Shown one piece after another: positions 33,224-43,253 of a stretch of 64,000 nt of DNA. This stretch comes from Oceanobacillus sp. CFH 90083 (GTDB lineage Bacteria > Bacillota > Bacilli > Bacillales > Amphibacillaceae). Under the pieces are notes generated by a model that ran no database searches, was not told the origin of the DNA, and saw only the letters and a list, made by a program, of their open reading frames with translations. How positions within the stretch are numbered: the stretch's first letter is position 1; the number at the start of each line of letters is the position of its first letter. Both the position numbers and the translations under genes were made by a program. Where the stretch lies: NCBI RefSeq assembly GCF_009389585.1, contig NZ_VIYG01000008.1, forward strand, positions 1-64,000. The letters are read 5' to 3'.

Positions 33224-34729
33224 ATGGAGACAGAAGAATTACTCGGTCTAAGTAATATTACAAAAACATTTGGCGGGGTTACAGCTTTAGAGGATGTCAG
33301 TTTATCTGTGAAAAAAGGGGAAGTGTTATCCGTTGTTGGGGAAAATGGAGCTGGCAAATCAACGTTAATGAAGATTATTGCCGGAGTGATCCAGCCGAAT
33401 AAAGGAGAGCTGCTTATTAATGGAGAGCGGGTGGCGTTTCATTCGGCAAAGGATGCAGCGGGTAAAGGGATTTCGATTGTCTATCAGGAGCCGAATCTTT
33501 TTTCTGAACAGACTGTATTAGAGAACATGTATATGGGTGAGGAAATAAAGTCAAAGCTCGGAAACATTGCCTGGGAGCGTATGTACAAGGAAGCCAGTGC
33601 AGCATTAAAAATGGTCGATTTATCTCCTGATATTCTAAATCGCCATATGGAGGAACTGTCGATTGGTACACAGCAGTTAATTTTAATTGCCAAAGGGATT
33701 TATAAAAAATCTCAGCTGCTGATTTTAGATGAGCCAACATCGATTCTAAGCCAGGCAGAGTCAGAGAAGCTGTTTGAACTGATTGATCAGGTAAAGGCAA
33801 AAGGAGTCAGTATTTTATACATCAGCCATCGCATCCCTGAGATTTTACGTATTTCCGATGATATTGTGGTGCTTCGTGATGGCAAGGTAACAGAATATCT
33901 TGATCCCAAGACGGCGTCAGAGGGGAAAATAATCTCTGCAATGTCTGGCAGGGAGATTAATTTAAACATTTACAGGCCAAGAAATTATGCGGACAAGGAA
34001 CCGTTGATAAAAGTCAGTCATTTGGGGAATAAAAAGTTATTTCAAAATATATCGTTTCACGTGAAACCAGGAGAAATTTTGGGTGTGTATGGCTTGATTG
34101 GCTCCGGTAGGTCGGAAGTGGCAAGAACGATTTTTGGAGAGCTACCTATTGAAGAAGGGCAAATTGAATTTGAAAGGAATCATTTACAGCATCACCAAAT
34201 GAATGACGCTGTGAAAAAAGGGATCTATTATGTCCCGGAGGATAGAGGGACTCAAGGGAACTTCTCCAGTCATTCGGTGAAATGGAATTTGAGTGCCGTA
34301 TTCTTACCACTGCTGTCACATCGGTTTGGAATATTAAATAAATCGAAAGAAAGACAGGTCGTGCAAGAAAATATTAAGAAATACAGCATAAAAACACATT
34401 CTCAAGAAAGCTTGATCACCAGTTTAAGCGGAGGGAGCCAGCAGAAGGTGCTTCTGACCCGATGGCTTGTTCATCAGCCTAAATTATTGATTTTAGATGA
34501 ACCGACCCGCGGCATTGATATGCGGACGAAAACGGAAATTCATGAATTAGTCCTGTCGCTGGCTGAAAAAGGAGTATCTGTCATTTTAATCTCTTCCGAA
34601 CTGCCCGAGGTGATGCGGTTATCAGACAATATTTTGGTAATGCATAAAGGAGAGAAAACAGGTCTTCTTTCAAGAGACGAAATGACGGAAGAGAAAATTC
34701 TCAGATTGGCATTAGGCTTAGCGTCTTGA
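33224..34729 (+). CDS. Sugar ABC transporter ATP-binding protein, RbsA type
   Basis: 501 residues with two ABC domains. The first has GENGAGKST and LLILDEPTSIL; the second has the degenerate GLIGSGRSEV, SLSGGSQQKVLL and LLILDEPTRGID. This tandem layout is that of ribose/galactose transporters, energising import. AAGGAG lies 7 bases before the ATG at 33224. It is followed without a gap by an M20 peptidase gene rather than by the permeases, which is unusual. Confidence 0.92.
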   Translation: METEELLGLSNITKTFGGVTALEDVSLSVKKGEVLSVVGENGAGKSTLMKIIAGVIQPNKGELLINGERVAFHSAKDAAGKGISIVYQEPNLFSEQTVLENMYMGEEIKSKLGNIAWERMYKEASAALKMVDLSPDILNRHMEELSIGTQQLILIAKGIYKKSQLLILDEPTSILSQAESEKLFELIDQVKAKGVSILYISHRIPEILRISDDIVVLRDGKVTEYLDPKTASEGKIISAMSGREINLNIYRPRNYADKEPLIKVSHLGNKKLFQNISFHVKPGEILGVYGLIGSGRSEVARTIFGELPIEEGQIEFERNHLQHHQMNDAVKKGIYYVPEDRGTQGNFSSHSVKWNLSAVFLPLLSHRFGILNKSKERQVVQENIKKYSIKTHSQESLITSLSGGSQQKVLLTRWLVHQPKLLILDEPTRGIDMRTKTEIHELVLSLAEKGVSVILISSELPEVMRLSDNILVMHKGEKTGLLSRDEMTEEKILRLALGLAS

Positions 34730-34746
34730 ATCAAGGGAGGGATAGC

Positions 34747-36069
34747 ATGAGGCAGAAAGATAAAGTTTTGAATTGGATTGATGAAAATGAGGATAAGGTA
34801 ATAACGCTTTTACAGGATATGCTGCAAATAGCCAGTGTGAATCCATGGTTTGAGGATGACACGTATCCGACCAAAGAAAAGAACATTCAAGCGTATCTAA
34901 AAAATTATCTGGAGAATATGGGCTTTGAGACACAGCTATGGGAGCCGGATGCAGCAAAACTGGCGAAATACGAGGGCAGAGCTGGTTATTATGCCGGGAG
35001 AGATTTTACCGATCGGCCGAACCTGTTAGGAACCATCAAAGGAAATGGAACAGGCAATTCAGTTCTTCTTACAGGACATGTTGATGTTGTTAAAGCCGGG
35101 GAAGGCTGGACTAAAGCGCCTTTTGGCGGAGAAGTAGAGGATGGAAAGATTTATGGCAGGGGAGCCGCTGATATGAAAGGCGGTATTGCCGCAATGATTA
35201 TGGCGGTGCAGGCGATTCAAGCAGCAGATGTGAAATTAGACGGGGATGTATTCATCGGAACGGTTGCCGATGAAGAAGCAGGCGGAATGGGGACATTGGC
35301 GTTAGCTGATTTCTTAAAAGAGAATGATCTCCTGGCAGATGCCTGTATATTAACCGAAGCGACTTCTTTAAATATTGCTCCAATCAGCAGAGGGATTCTT
35401 TGGGGAAGGCTGATTATTGAAGGCAGAAGCGGTCACATCGAAATGCCTCAAGGGGATTGGAGAACAGGCGGTGCTGTCGATGCGATTGATAAGATGCATC
35501 TCTACCTGGATCAATTCAAACGCTTAAATGCGGACTGGGCTGTGAAAAAAGTGCATTCCCTGCTGCCGATTCCATGTCAGATCAATATAGCACAAGTGAA
35601 TGCAGGCGAGTACCCGACTTCTTTTGCGAACCACGGTGAAATCATTTTTAATGCACAATATTTACCTCACGAAAGAGATGAATTACGGATGGGTGGAAAG
35701 GTAAAGCAGGAGATCAGCGATTTTGTCAGTCAGGTAGCTAAGCTTGACCCCTGGCTTGCCGAACATCCTCCTGTCATTGAATGGCTGGTCGATGCGGATT
35801 GTGCCGAAACAAATAAAAATCATCCATTTGTAAGAAATATGGCGGCATCCTTAAGGGAGATAAATGAATATCCAATGCTGGAAGGGATTTGTGCCCATAC
35901 AGATATGGGCTGGTTTGTAAATGTAGGGATGCCAACGATTAATTTCGGACCGGGTGAACCTAGAATTGCCCATCAGGTGGATGAGTATATTCCAATAGAC
36001 GAGCTTATCAGGGCGACCAAAGCACTAGCCATGGCAATTCTAAATTGGTGTGGTTACGAAAGGGCGTGA
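34747..36069 (+). CDS. M20-family metallopeptidase/deacylase
   Basis: 440 residues with the ArgE/DapE pattern: LLTGHVDVV (first zinc His), YGRGAADMKGG (bridging Asp region), TVADEEAGG (catalytic Glu pair) and a late INFGPGEPRIAHQVDE (last His). These enzymes cleave an amide bond on a small acyl-amino or peptide substrate using two zinc ions. No signal peptide, so it acts in the cytoplasm. GGGAGGG lies before the ATG at 34747, and the gene starts 17 bases after the ATPase gene. Its place inside the ABC operon suggests the imported compound contains an amide. Confidence 0.88.
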   Translation: MRQKDKVLNWIDENEDKVITLLQDMLQIASVNPWFEDDTYPTKEKNIQAYLKNYLENMGFETQLWEPDAAKLAKYEGRAGYYAGRDFTDRPNLLGTIKGNGTGNSVLLTGHVDVVKAGEGWTKAPFGGEVEDGKIYGRGAADMKGGIAAMIMAVQAIQAADVKLDGDVFIGTVADEEAGGMGTLALADFLKENDLLADACILTEATSLNIAPISRGILWGRLIIEGRSGHIEMPQGDWRTGGAVDAIDKMHLYLDQFKRLNADWAVKKVHSLLPIPCQINIAQVNAGEYPTSFANHGEIIFNAQYLPHERDELRMGGKVKQEISDFVSQVAKLDPWLAEHPPVIEWLVDADCAETNKNHPFVRNMAASLREINEYPMLEGICAHTDMGWFVNVGMPTINFGPGEPRIAHQVDEYIPIDELIRATKALAMAILNWCGYERA

Positions 36070-36073
36070 GCAT

Positions 36074-37042
36074 TTGTTTAAATCCTATGTGCCAAAGCCG
36101 GGAAGGCGAGAATACTTCACTATCTTATTAGTTGGAGTAGAGATTATATTTTTCAGCTTGTTTGCAGACAATTTTCTGACGGCAAGTAATTTAACGCAAA
36201 TCATACAAAACTCAGCTGAGCTGGCGATTATCTGTATTGGCATGACTTTAGTTATTATAGCCGGAGGAATTGACTTATCTGTCGGATCGATTTTAGGTGT
36301 GGTTGCAGTGATTGTCGGAAATGCTATTTTACTCGGGCTTAATCCGATACTCATTGTGTTCATTGCCATCTTATCAGGTCTTGTATTGGGATTTGTGAAT
36401 GGAGCGATTGTAGCCTGGCTGCGAATTCCGGCAATTATTGTTACGCTCGCTACGATGAATATTGGGAAGGCACTCGTTTTTATGCTATTAGGCGGTGCAT
36501 GGTTAACAGGACTGCCGCCCGTTTTCAATGGTCTGACCACATATAAAATACTCGGTCTTCCAGTTGTGTTTTATATTGTCTTGTTTATGTATGCTGTGTT
36601 TTATTATATCTTCACGTACAGACCGTTTGGCAGGCATGTATATGCGGTTGGTACGAATCCTGAATCTGCAAAATTAGCCGGCATTAATCATAAAATGATT
36701 CAAATCGCAACGCATTCCATTTTAGGCGGTCTCGTGGGTATTGCAGCTGTTATGTACATCGCCCGCATGGGCAGTGTTGAGATGACAGTTGGACATGATT
36801 TGCCGCTTCAGGTGATTGCAGCAGTAATTATTGGCGGAACAGCTATCACGGGAGGGAGAGGCTCTCTGGTTGGAACATTAGCCGGTGTATTCTTCATCAC
36901 CATCATGAAGAATGGAATTGTCATTATGGGTATTCCTTCTCTCTGGGAAAATTCGATCATCGGAACATTGATTTTACTATCATTAACATTTGATATTGTT
37001 ATGCAAAAGCGCGTGGAGAAAAAGAAATTAATGACTGTTTAA
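36074..37042 (+). CDS. Sugar ABC transporter permease, RbsC type (first)
   Basis: About 322 residues and 8-10 transmembrane segments, with the family signature AGGIDLSVGSILG near 75 and GRGSLVGTLAGVFF near the end. AAAGGG lies 9 bases before a TTG at 36074, right after the M20 stop; the GTG at 36050 would overlap the M20 gene. It pairs with the second permease to form the membrane channel. Confidence 0.88.
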   Translation: MFKSYVPKPGRREYFTILLVGVEIIFFSLFADNFLTASNLTQIIQNSAELAIICIGMTLVIIAGGIDLSVGSILGVVAVIVGNAILLGLNPILIVFIAILSGLVLGFVNGAIVAWLRIPAIIVTLATMNIGKALVFMLLGGAWLTGLPPVFNGLTTYKILGLPVVFYIVLFMYAVFYYIFTYRPFGRHVYAVGTNPESAKLAGINHKMIQIATHSILGGLVGIAAVMYIARMGSVEMTVGHDLPLQVIAAVIIGGTAITGGRGSLVGTLAGVFFITIMKNGIVIMGIPSLWENSIIGTLILLSLTFDIVMQKRVEKKKLMTV

Positions 37043-37073
37043 AGCGGGGTGCGTTATTATTACTAGTTTAGCG

Positions 37074-38021
37074 ATGCAACTTTTAAGAAGCAGAAGTTCA
37101 TTATTAGCGATATTGCTGGTTATTATCATTGTCATTATGTCCATGCTGAATCCCAGCTTTTTATCCATTAATAATCTGTTAGGTGTGACACAATTTGGTG
37201 CTGTACTAGCTTTAATTGCTATTGGACAATCACTTGTTATCATCAGCGGAAATGGCGGCATCGACTTATCGGTGGGGTCTATGGTCAGCTTATCTGGTGT
37301 TTTTATCGGATTAGCCATGTCTGCTGGATTGAATATTTGGATTGCAGCTTTCATTGGTATTTTAGGAGGGTTATTGCTGGGGATGATCAATGCTTTTGTT
37401 ATTTCTATTGTAAATATGCCTCCTTTTATCGCAACATTAGGAGCAATGTATTTGTATGGATCACTTGCACTGGTTTTAACAGGAGGAAATCCGATCAGCG
37501 GATTTCCGCAAGAGTTTAGTTTTATAGGACAAGGGCTTGTAGCAGGTATCCCTTCGCAAATTATTTTGATTGTCATTCCTGTTTTTCTTCTTATTTGCTT
37601 TCTTGTTTATAAAACAACGTTTGGCAGAAGTATTTACTTAATTGGCTCGAATCAAACCGCAGCCAGGTATGCCAATATTAATGTGAAAAAGACACGTTTT
37701 ATTGTGTTTTCTCTATCAGGGTTAATGGCAGGCATAGCCTCTATCATCATGACATCCTGGCTGATGACTGCCCGGGCAGATGCTGGATTTGGAATGGAGC
37801 TGGAAGCAATAACCGTAGCAGTACTGGGCGGAATTCATATTTTTGGCGGTCTGGGACACTTAGGAGGAGTGATGATGGCTGTATTAACGATTACCATCCT
37901 TTCCTCCGGGCTGCAAATGGCGAATGTGAATTCCATTTGGCAATTAGCTATCCTGGGATTTGTATTGATTGGCGCCGTATTTTTAAATCAATTTCTTAAC
38001 AAGGATAATTCTAAAAAATAG
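37074..38021 (+). CDS. Sugar ABC transporter permease, RbsC type (second)
   Basis: At least 315 residues, 8-10 transmembrane segments and the same signature (NGGIDLSVGSMVS; HLGGVMMAVLT near the end). The ATG at 37074 has no ribosome site. GGGGTG at 37046-37051 would fit an ATT codon at 37056 or 37059 in the same frame, adding a few residues. It forms a heterodimer with the preceding permease. Confidence 0.86.
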   Translation: MQLLRSRSSLLAILLVIIIVIMSMLNPSFLSINNLLGVTQFGAVLALIAIGQSLVIISGNGGIDLSVGSMVSLSGVFIGLAMSAGLNIWIAAFIGILGGLLLGMINAFVISIVNMPPFIATLGAMYLYGSLALVLTGGNPISGFPQEFSFIGQGLVAGIPSQIILIVIPVFLLICFLVYKTTFGRSIYLIGSNQTAARYANINVKKTRFIVFSLSGLMAGIASIIMTSWLMTARADAGFGMELEAITVAVLGGIHIFGGLGHLGGVMMAVLTITILSSGLQMANVNSIWQLAILGFVLIGAVFLNQFLNKDNSKK

Positions 38022-38026
38022 TAATG

Positions 38027-38068
38027 GATGGCGTGAAGCAGCTTTGGTAAAATCTTTCACGCTATCCA
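38027..38068 (+). other. Imperfect inverted repeat before the LacI gene
   Basis: GGATGGCGTGAA pairs with TTCACGCTATCC across a loop, without a T-run. It may slow transcription between the permease and regulator genes or be a binding site. Confidence 0.4.
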
Positions 38069-38100
38069 TGAAGCTAAAAATAGATATTTAGGTGAATAAT

Positions 38101-39069
38101 ATGACAACCATTAAAGATGTTGCGAAATACGCAAATGTATCTGTAGCGACAGTATCCAGAGTAATAAATAAAAAAGGGTATATCAGTGAGGAAGCGAAGA
38201 AGAAAGTGAATGATGCAATCAAGTCTCTTGATTATGTTCCTAATGATGTAGCCCGTACATTATACAGTAAAAGTTCGAAAATGATCGGCTTAATTATGCC
38301 GGATATTACCAATCCATTCTTCCCGGAGTTAGCTAAAGCAGTAGAAGAAACAGCTTTTGATCATGGATATACGGTTTTATTTTGCAATACTGGCGGAAGC
38401 TCACTAAAAGAAAAAAGCTATTTGGAAGTGCTGGAACACAAGTATATTGACGGATTAATAGTAACGATCAATCAGCAGAATGGGATGTATCAATCTATTG
38501 CATCGCCAATGGTTGCTCTGGACAGACCGATTAAAGATGGTATTCCAACCGTTGTTTCAGATAATTTAGAAGGAGCTGTTCAGGCAACAGCCTATTTAAT
38601 ACAGGCAGGATGTCATTTTATAGCTCATTTAAGAGGACCAAAGGGTGTGAAAACATCAGATGATCGAGCCAAAGGCTTTTTCGATACAATCAGGCAAACC
38701 AATCTGCAATCGGCGATGATCGAAACATCATTTGACACACATGAAGCGGAAAGGGCTACTTATAAACTGTTTAAGGAATATCCTCAAATTGATGGCATAT
38801 TTGCCAGCAGTGATGTTGTATCAGCAGGAGCAATCAAAGCTGTTACTCATTTAGGCTATCAGATTCCCCAAGATGTTCAAATTATTGGGTTTGATGGAAT
38901 TCCAATTGGGGAAATGCTATCTCCTGCATTAACGACAATGAAGCAGCCAATTTATGAAATGGGAGCCTTATCTGTTGATTTACTTATTAAACAAATTGAG
39001 AACCAGCCCCTGGACCAACTGTTTTTTAAGCTGCCAACAGAATTAATAGTGAGGCAGACGACAAAATGA
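38101..39069 (+). CDS. LacI-family transcriptional regulator
   Basis: 322 residues. The N-terminal helix-turn-helix reads TIKDVAKYANVSVATVSRV, followed by the hinge helix region YVPNDVARTLYS and a sugar-binding-fold effector domain (IGLIMPDITNPFFPELAKAV, late IIGFDGIPIGEML). AGGTG lies 6 bases before the ATG at 38101. It lies inside the ABC operon and most likely represses it until the substrate or its derivative binds; the palindrome at 31282-31299 is a possible operator. Confidence 0.92.
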   Translation: MTTIKDVAKYANVSVATVSRVINKKGYISEEAKKKVNDAIKSLDYVPNDVARTLYSKSSKMIGLIMPDITNPFFPELAKAVEETAFDHGYTVLFCNTGGSSLKEKSYLEVLEHKYIDGLIVTINQQNGMYQSIASPMVALDRPIKDGIPTVVSDNLEGAVQATAYLIQAGCHFIAHLRGPKGVKTSDDRAKGFFDTIRQTNLQSAMIETSFDTHEAERATYKLFKEYPQIDGIFASSDVVSAGAIKAVTHLGYQIPQDVQIIGFDGIPIGEMLSPALTTMKQPIYEMGALSVDLLIKQIENQPLDQLFFKLPTELIVRQTTK

Positions 39070-39082
39070 CTGGAGGAATTTC

Positions 39083-40012
39083 ATGGGAAAACCAATTGTT
39101 ACAGTTATTGGAAGTATCAATATGGATATGATTACCACTACCAAGACACTTCCGAAAAAAGGCGAGACCATCTTAGGTGAGAATTATCAAACGAACCCGG
39201 GAGGGAAAGGAGCGAACCAGGCGGTAGCAGCTGCCCGGCTGGGTGCAGAAGTTCGAATGATTGGACAAGTGGGCAATGATGCATTTGGATTAGAACTGAT
39301 CCGTATGCTGGATAGGGAAAACATAGATACTTCGATGATAGATATACATGGAAATACGAATACCGGCACAGCAACAATTACTTTAGCTGACAATGATAAT
39401 CGCATTATCGTTGTTCCAGGCGCTAACGAATCTCTATCTCCATCTTATATTGAACAGTATAAAGGCCGGATTTTAAAAAGTGATATTGTTTTAGTGCAAT
39501 TCGAGATTCCGCTAAAGGTGATTCGATATTGTATTGATTTTTGTTATGAAAATGGGATACCAATTATCATTAATCCAGCGCCGGCTCTTACGCTGCCTGA
39601 AGAATATTGGTTGAAGGCTGCGTATATCACACCGAATGAAATTGAATATAAGCAAATCTTAAGTGATTTTCAATCAAAGCTAGATTCCAAAATAATAGTT
39701 ACGATGGGGAAGGAAGGGGTATCTTATCAGAAAGACGGTCACGTACACGATATTCCTGCTTATCCTGTCAATCCAGCAGATACCACAGGCGCAGGAGATA
39801 CGTTTAATGGGGCGTTGGCGGTGGCACTGGCTGGGAAGTATGAAATTCTGGAGGCGATAAAGTTTGCAAATGCTGCTGCCGCTTTAAGTACGTTAAAGGT
39901 GGGAGCTCAGAGCGGTATGCCATGGAAAGCGGAGTTGGAGAAATTTTTAGGTACAGTGGAATTTGATGGTGTTGTAGCGTGGAGGAATGAAAAATTAAAA
40001 GGTAAATGTTAA
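39083..40012 (+). CDS. rbsK: Ribokinase-family sugar kinase
   Basis: 309 residues. PfkB/ribokinase motifs are NPGGKGANQAVAAARLG near 38 and DTTGAGDTFNGALAVALA near 232 with the catalytic Asp. It phosphorylates ribose or a related sugar with ATP in the cytoplasm. GGAGG precedes the ATG. It ends the ABC operon, which supports a pentose-containing substrate; exact specificity is not shown, so the symbol is tentative. Confidence 0.85.
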   Translation: MGKPIVTVIGSINMDMITTTKTLPKKGETILGENYQTNPGGKGANQAVAAARLGAEVRMIGQVGNDAFGLELIRMLDRENIDTSMIDIHGNTNTGTATITLADNDNRIIVVPGANESLSPSYIEQYKGRILKSDIVLVQFEIPLKVIRYCIDFCYENGIPIIINPAPALTLPEEYWLKAAYITPNEIEYKQILSDFQSKLDSKIIVTMGKEGVSYQKDGHVHDIPAYPVNPADTTGAGDTFNGALAVALAGKYEILEAIKFANAAAALSTLKVGAQSGMPWKAELEKFLGTVEFDGVVAWRNEKLKGKC

Positions 40013-40084
40013 GATATTATCACCCGTTAGTAAAGAACAGTAAATAAACCTATTATTGCTGTAAAATCGTATACCTAAATAAAG

Positions 40085-40127
40085 GCCGGACATTTTTTAG
40101 AAAGCTTTCTATAAATGCCCGGCTTTT
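40085..40127 (+). terminator. Terminator of the ribose-type ABC operon
   Basis: GCCGG pairs with CCGGC around an inner perfect palindrome (TAGAAAGCTTTCTA) and is followed by TTTT. The remaining sequence to 40556 shows no gene; it must hold the promoter of the chemoreceptor. Confidence 0.75.
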
Positions 40128-40556
40128 CATGTATGTAAAAGCACTGTAAAAAGAAAAGCAGATAGCGTATTTATTAATACATCTATAAGCAGACTGCTAA
40201 ATCTGGAGCGGGAAAGCTTTAGCTGGATATAAAGCAAACAAAGAAGCATTCAACTGCCATCAAGCCTCTCCTGTATCTTTATTCCAAATTTTATCAACTT
40301 TTCCCTTTAAAAATAACTGAAGAAGCCGATATAAAATACAGGCACTATTCCACTTATGGTTAAAGTACAATCATAGCCTCCATGCTATGAATATATGAAA
40401 ACTATTCATCTTCGCACGAGACAGATTAATAAATTCTGACATAGCAATTTTAAAAATGAAATTGCCCTTACCCACAGAAAATAGATAAAATCTCCAGTGT
40501 ACGGCATGAATATAGCAGCATAGTGTTAAATCTTTTATACGGAGAAGGAGAAAGTG

Positions 40557-42251
40557 ATGAGAAGGATATTTAATTTTAAAAGCATCAAGAGCAAGATTAT
40601 AACTGCATTTTCAGTGGTTATTTTATTAGTAATTGCATTAGGTATATACAATTACACAGCTATTAAGCAGATGAATCAGGATACAACAAATATCATTGAA
40701 AATGACCTTCAGCAATTAATCGCAAACAAGGGTATGGAAACAACGATGGCCAACCGGATTTCAACAGCCCGCGGTTACATATTAAGTGGAGACAGCAGTA
40801 TGAAGGATCGTTTTGCAGCATATACGGAACAGGGAATCGAATTTGAAGCATTGGCAAGGAGTGTCGGCGTTACGGAAGAATTTGACGATTTGATTAATCA
40901 AACCGTTGAATGGCGGACAACAGTTGCTGATGATGTATTTGCGGTATATGAGAGCGGTGATCAGGATACAGCCATAGAGAATCTCAATGAATTGACCCCG
41001 GTCGTCCGGGAAATCATGGCTGGATATGAGGAGCTGGCAGCAGATTCGGAAGCAGCGATGAACCAGCATGGCGAAGAGATTATTGCCAATGGAGAGCAAA
41101 CATTGACCGTTGTTATTGTTGTATCGATTTTGATTATTATTCTTAGCATCGCAGCAGCACTGATTACGGCGGGAATCATCTCCAAACCGATCAAAACAGT
41201 GATGGAGCGAATGAAGCTGATTGCAAGTGGTGATTTAAGCCAGGATGACTTACAAACGCATGCCAGAGATGAAGTTGGACAGCTGGTGGACGCTTCCAAT
41301 GAAATGGCAGCCAATACACGTGATTTATTAAAACAAATCAATACTGTGTCTGAAACAGTCACCAATCAAAGTGAAGAATTAACACAGGCAGCAAATGAAG
41401 TGAAATCTGGTTCGGATCAGGTTGCTATCACCATGCAGGAATTGGCTACAGGGTCCGAAGCACAAGCGAATAGTGCCAGTGACTTAGCATCGATCATGGG
41501 AACCTTTGCCGCTAAAGTGCAGGAAGTCAATGATAATGGCGATCGTGTCCAGGAGTATTCAAATGAAGTGCTGGGAATGACTAATAAAGGTAGCGAGGCC
41601 ATGGCAGCCACTACCGAGCAAATGTCCAAAATTGACCGGATTGTTCAAGGAACCGTTGCAAAGGTAGAGGGATTGGATGAACAGTCTCAACAAATATCAA
41701 ACCTTGTTTCTATGATTAAAGATATCGCTGACCAGACGAATCTGCTTGCATTAAATGCCGCAATTGAAGCAGCAAGAGCCGGAGAGCATGGAAAAGGCTT
41801 TGCTGTTGTGGCAGATGAGGTGAAGAAGCTTGCAGAACAGGTAGCTGTTTCCGTTACGGACATTACAGATATCGTACTAAATATTCAGAGCGAAACAAGT
41901 GATGTCGTAGAATCATTAAAAGGTGGTTATACAGAGGTCGAACAGGGAACGAATCAAATCAGGACGACTGGAAAAACCTTTAATGAAATTAACGAATCCA
42001 TATCTAACATGGCAGAGAATATTAATGTGGTATCCGGTAACTTAGCTGATATTGCAGCGAACACCCGGGAAATGAATGAATCGATTGCAGAAATAGCTTC
42101 CATTTCCGAGGAAGCAGCTGCAGGAGTTGAGCAGACTTCTGCTTCAACCCAGCAGACAAGCGGCGCCATGGATGAGGTAGCAGGAAGCTCCGAGCAATTA
42201 TCGAAGCTTGCGGAGGAATTAAATGGATTGGTAAGGCGGTTTAAGCTTTAG
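40557..42251 (+). CDS. Methyl-accepting chemotaxis protein
   Basis: 564 residues: a first transmembrane segment near 15-35, an extracellular four-helix sensor (about 36-185), a second segment near 187-210, a HAMP domain, then the signalling domain with the conserved tip [20 protein letters not shown] followed by [17 protein letters not shown]. It senses a chemical and controls the CheA kinase. The ATG at 40557 is 6 bases after AAGGAG. It is monocistronic and lies beside the sugar operons, so its ligand may be one of their substrates (inference). Confidence 0.92.
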   Translation: MRRIFNFKSIKSKIITAFSVVILLVIALGIYNYTAIKQMNQDTTNIIENDLQQLIANKGMETTMANRISTARGYILSGDSSMKDRFAAYTEQGIEFEALARSVGVTEEFDDLINQTVEWRTTVADDVFAVYESGDQDTAIENLNELTPVVREIMAGYEELAADSEAAMNQHGEEIIANGEQTLTVVIVVSILIIILSIAAALITAGIISKPIKTVMERMKLIASGDLSQDDLQTHARDEVGQLVDASNEMAANTRDLLKQINTVSETVTNQSEELTQAANEVKSGSDQVAITMQELATGSEAQANSASDLASIMGTFAAKVQEVNDNGDRVQEYSNEVLGMTNKGSEAMAATTEQMSKIDRIVQGTVAKVEGLDEQSQQISNLVSMIKDIADQTNLLALNAAIEAARAGEHGKGFAVVADEVKKLAEQVAVSVTDITDIVLNIQSETSDVVESLKGGYTEVEQGTNQIRTTGKTFNEINESISNMAENINVVSGNLADIAANTREMNESIAEIASISEEAAAGVEQTSASTQQTSGAMDEVAGSSEQLSKLAEELNGLVRRFKL

Positions 42252-42344
42252 TTAATTTGCAGGAATATCACTTATCTGAGGAAGAAAATAAAGGTTTTCG
42301 GATGGTTGAAACGGTGCTGACAGAACTGATAAGCGCCGTTTCAT

Positions 42345-42391
42345 GAAAGGAATTACAGGGAAGGCAAGAGATTTTCCTGTGATTCCTTTTA
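42345..42391 (+). terminator. Terminator, repeated element copy 1
   Basis: GAAAGGAATTACAGG pairs with CCTGTGATTCCTTTT, with T-rich sequence after. A smaller hairpin (AACGG...CCGTT, 42309-42341) lies just before it. The left arm and loop are nearly identical to the terminator at 50689-50735. Confidence 0.8.
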
Positions 42392-42462
42392 TTTATTACC
42401 AGTCAGTTGTTCCTGTTATGTTCTTTCTTAATCAATATCTGTCTTTCGTTTTCGATAGTCCC

Positions 42463-42517
42463 TTGACAAAAATAATAAAACAATCGTACAATACTTGCAT
42501 AACTACCATACTAGTAT
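42463..42517 (+). promoter_or_regulatory. Promoter and operator of the GntR gene
   Basis: TTGACA (42463-42468) and TACAAT (42487-42492) are 18 bases apart, giving transcription from about 42499. The palindrome ATACTAGTAT (42508-42517) directly downstream is a likely operator, probably bound by the GntR protein itself. Confidence 0.65.
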
Positions 42518-42542
42518 AAATAGAATACAGGAGGTGATTCAT

Positions 42543-43217
42543 ATTAGTATTAATTTTGAAATAAAAGGATCAACACGAGATTTTGCATACAATCATCTTA
42601 AGGAACAAATTATAAATTGGGATCTGAAACCAGGGACAAAAATATCCGAAAAAGAAGTCTCTCAAAGCCTTAACGTAAGTCGTACACCTGTCAGAGAAGC
42701 TTTTTTACAACTAGCACAAGAGGAGCTCTTAATTATAATTCCGCAGAGAGGAACCATTGTTTCCAAGATAGATTTGAACCTAGTTGAAGAAGGCAGATTT
42801 GTAAGAGAGCATATTGAAAAAGCAGTTGTCAGAGAGGTCTGTACAAAAGTTAATGATAATCAGTTATTTCAATTAGAAACGAATCTTACAATGCAGGAGC
42901 TGTGCTTAGAAAAAGGCTCGCATAATCGATTATTTCAATTAGATGAAGAGTTTCATCAGCTATTATTTGAAATTTGTAATAAGAAAAGAACCTGGAATAA
43001 TGTCAGAAGAATGAATAGTCATTTTGATAGATTAAGAATGCTGAGACTTGCGGAAAATCATGATTTTGAAGTTGTTGTAGGTCAGCATAGAGAAATCTTT
43101 AAAAATATATCTGAAAGAAATCCAGATAAAGCAGAATCAATTATGGAAAAGCATATGAAACTGGTATTTGTTGAATTGAAAGAATTAAAGGCTAAAAATC
43201 CGGAATACTTTAATTAG
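42543..43217 (+). CDS. GntR-family (FCD) regulator with probable ATT start
   Basis: 224 residues. A winged helix (about 10-75; ISEKEVSQSLNVSRTPVREA) is followed by an FCD-type all-helical effector domain (LDEEFHQLLFEICNK; GQHREIFKNI), as in regulators of uronate genes (UxuR/ExuR). A perfect AGGAGGTGAT site (42529-42538) lies 8 bases before ATT at 42543. The other in-frame starts fail: GTG 42534 is inside that site and TTG 42495 lies at or before the transcription start. It probably represses the uronate genes downstream. Confidence 0.85.
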   Translation: MSINFEIKGSTRDFAYNHLKEQIINWDLKPGTKISEKEVSQSLNVSRTPVREAFLQLAQEELLIIIPQRGTIVSKIDLNLVEEGRFVREHIEKAVVREVCTKVNDNQLFQLETNLTMQELCLEKGSHNRLFQLDEEFHQLLFEICNKKRTWNNVRRMNSHFDRLRMLRLAENHDFEVVVGQHREIFKNISERNPDKAESIMEKHMKLVFVELKELKAKNPEYFN

Positions 43218-43239
43218 CATTTTCTGGTTTGAAAGTATT

Positions 43240-43253
43240 TGAAAGCGCTGCCG
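43240..43253 (+). promoter_or_regulatory. Candidate cre (catabolite-control) site
   Basis: TGAAAGCGCTGCCG matches the Bacillus CcpA consensus at 12 of 14 positions and lies in the 328-base gap before the uronate operon. Nothing else was recognised in that gap. Confidence 0.4.

Noticed and set aside
37028-37576. Long minus-strand ORF opposite the second RbsC permease (also 36085-36540 opposite the first)
   Set aside because: Antisense to clearly real membrane protein genes; such mirror frames are common opposite hydrophobic coding sequence, and they have no ribosome site.
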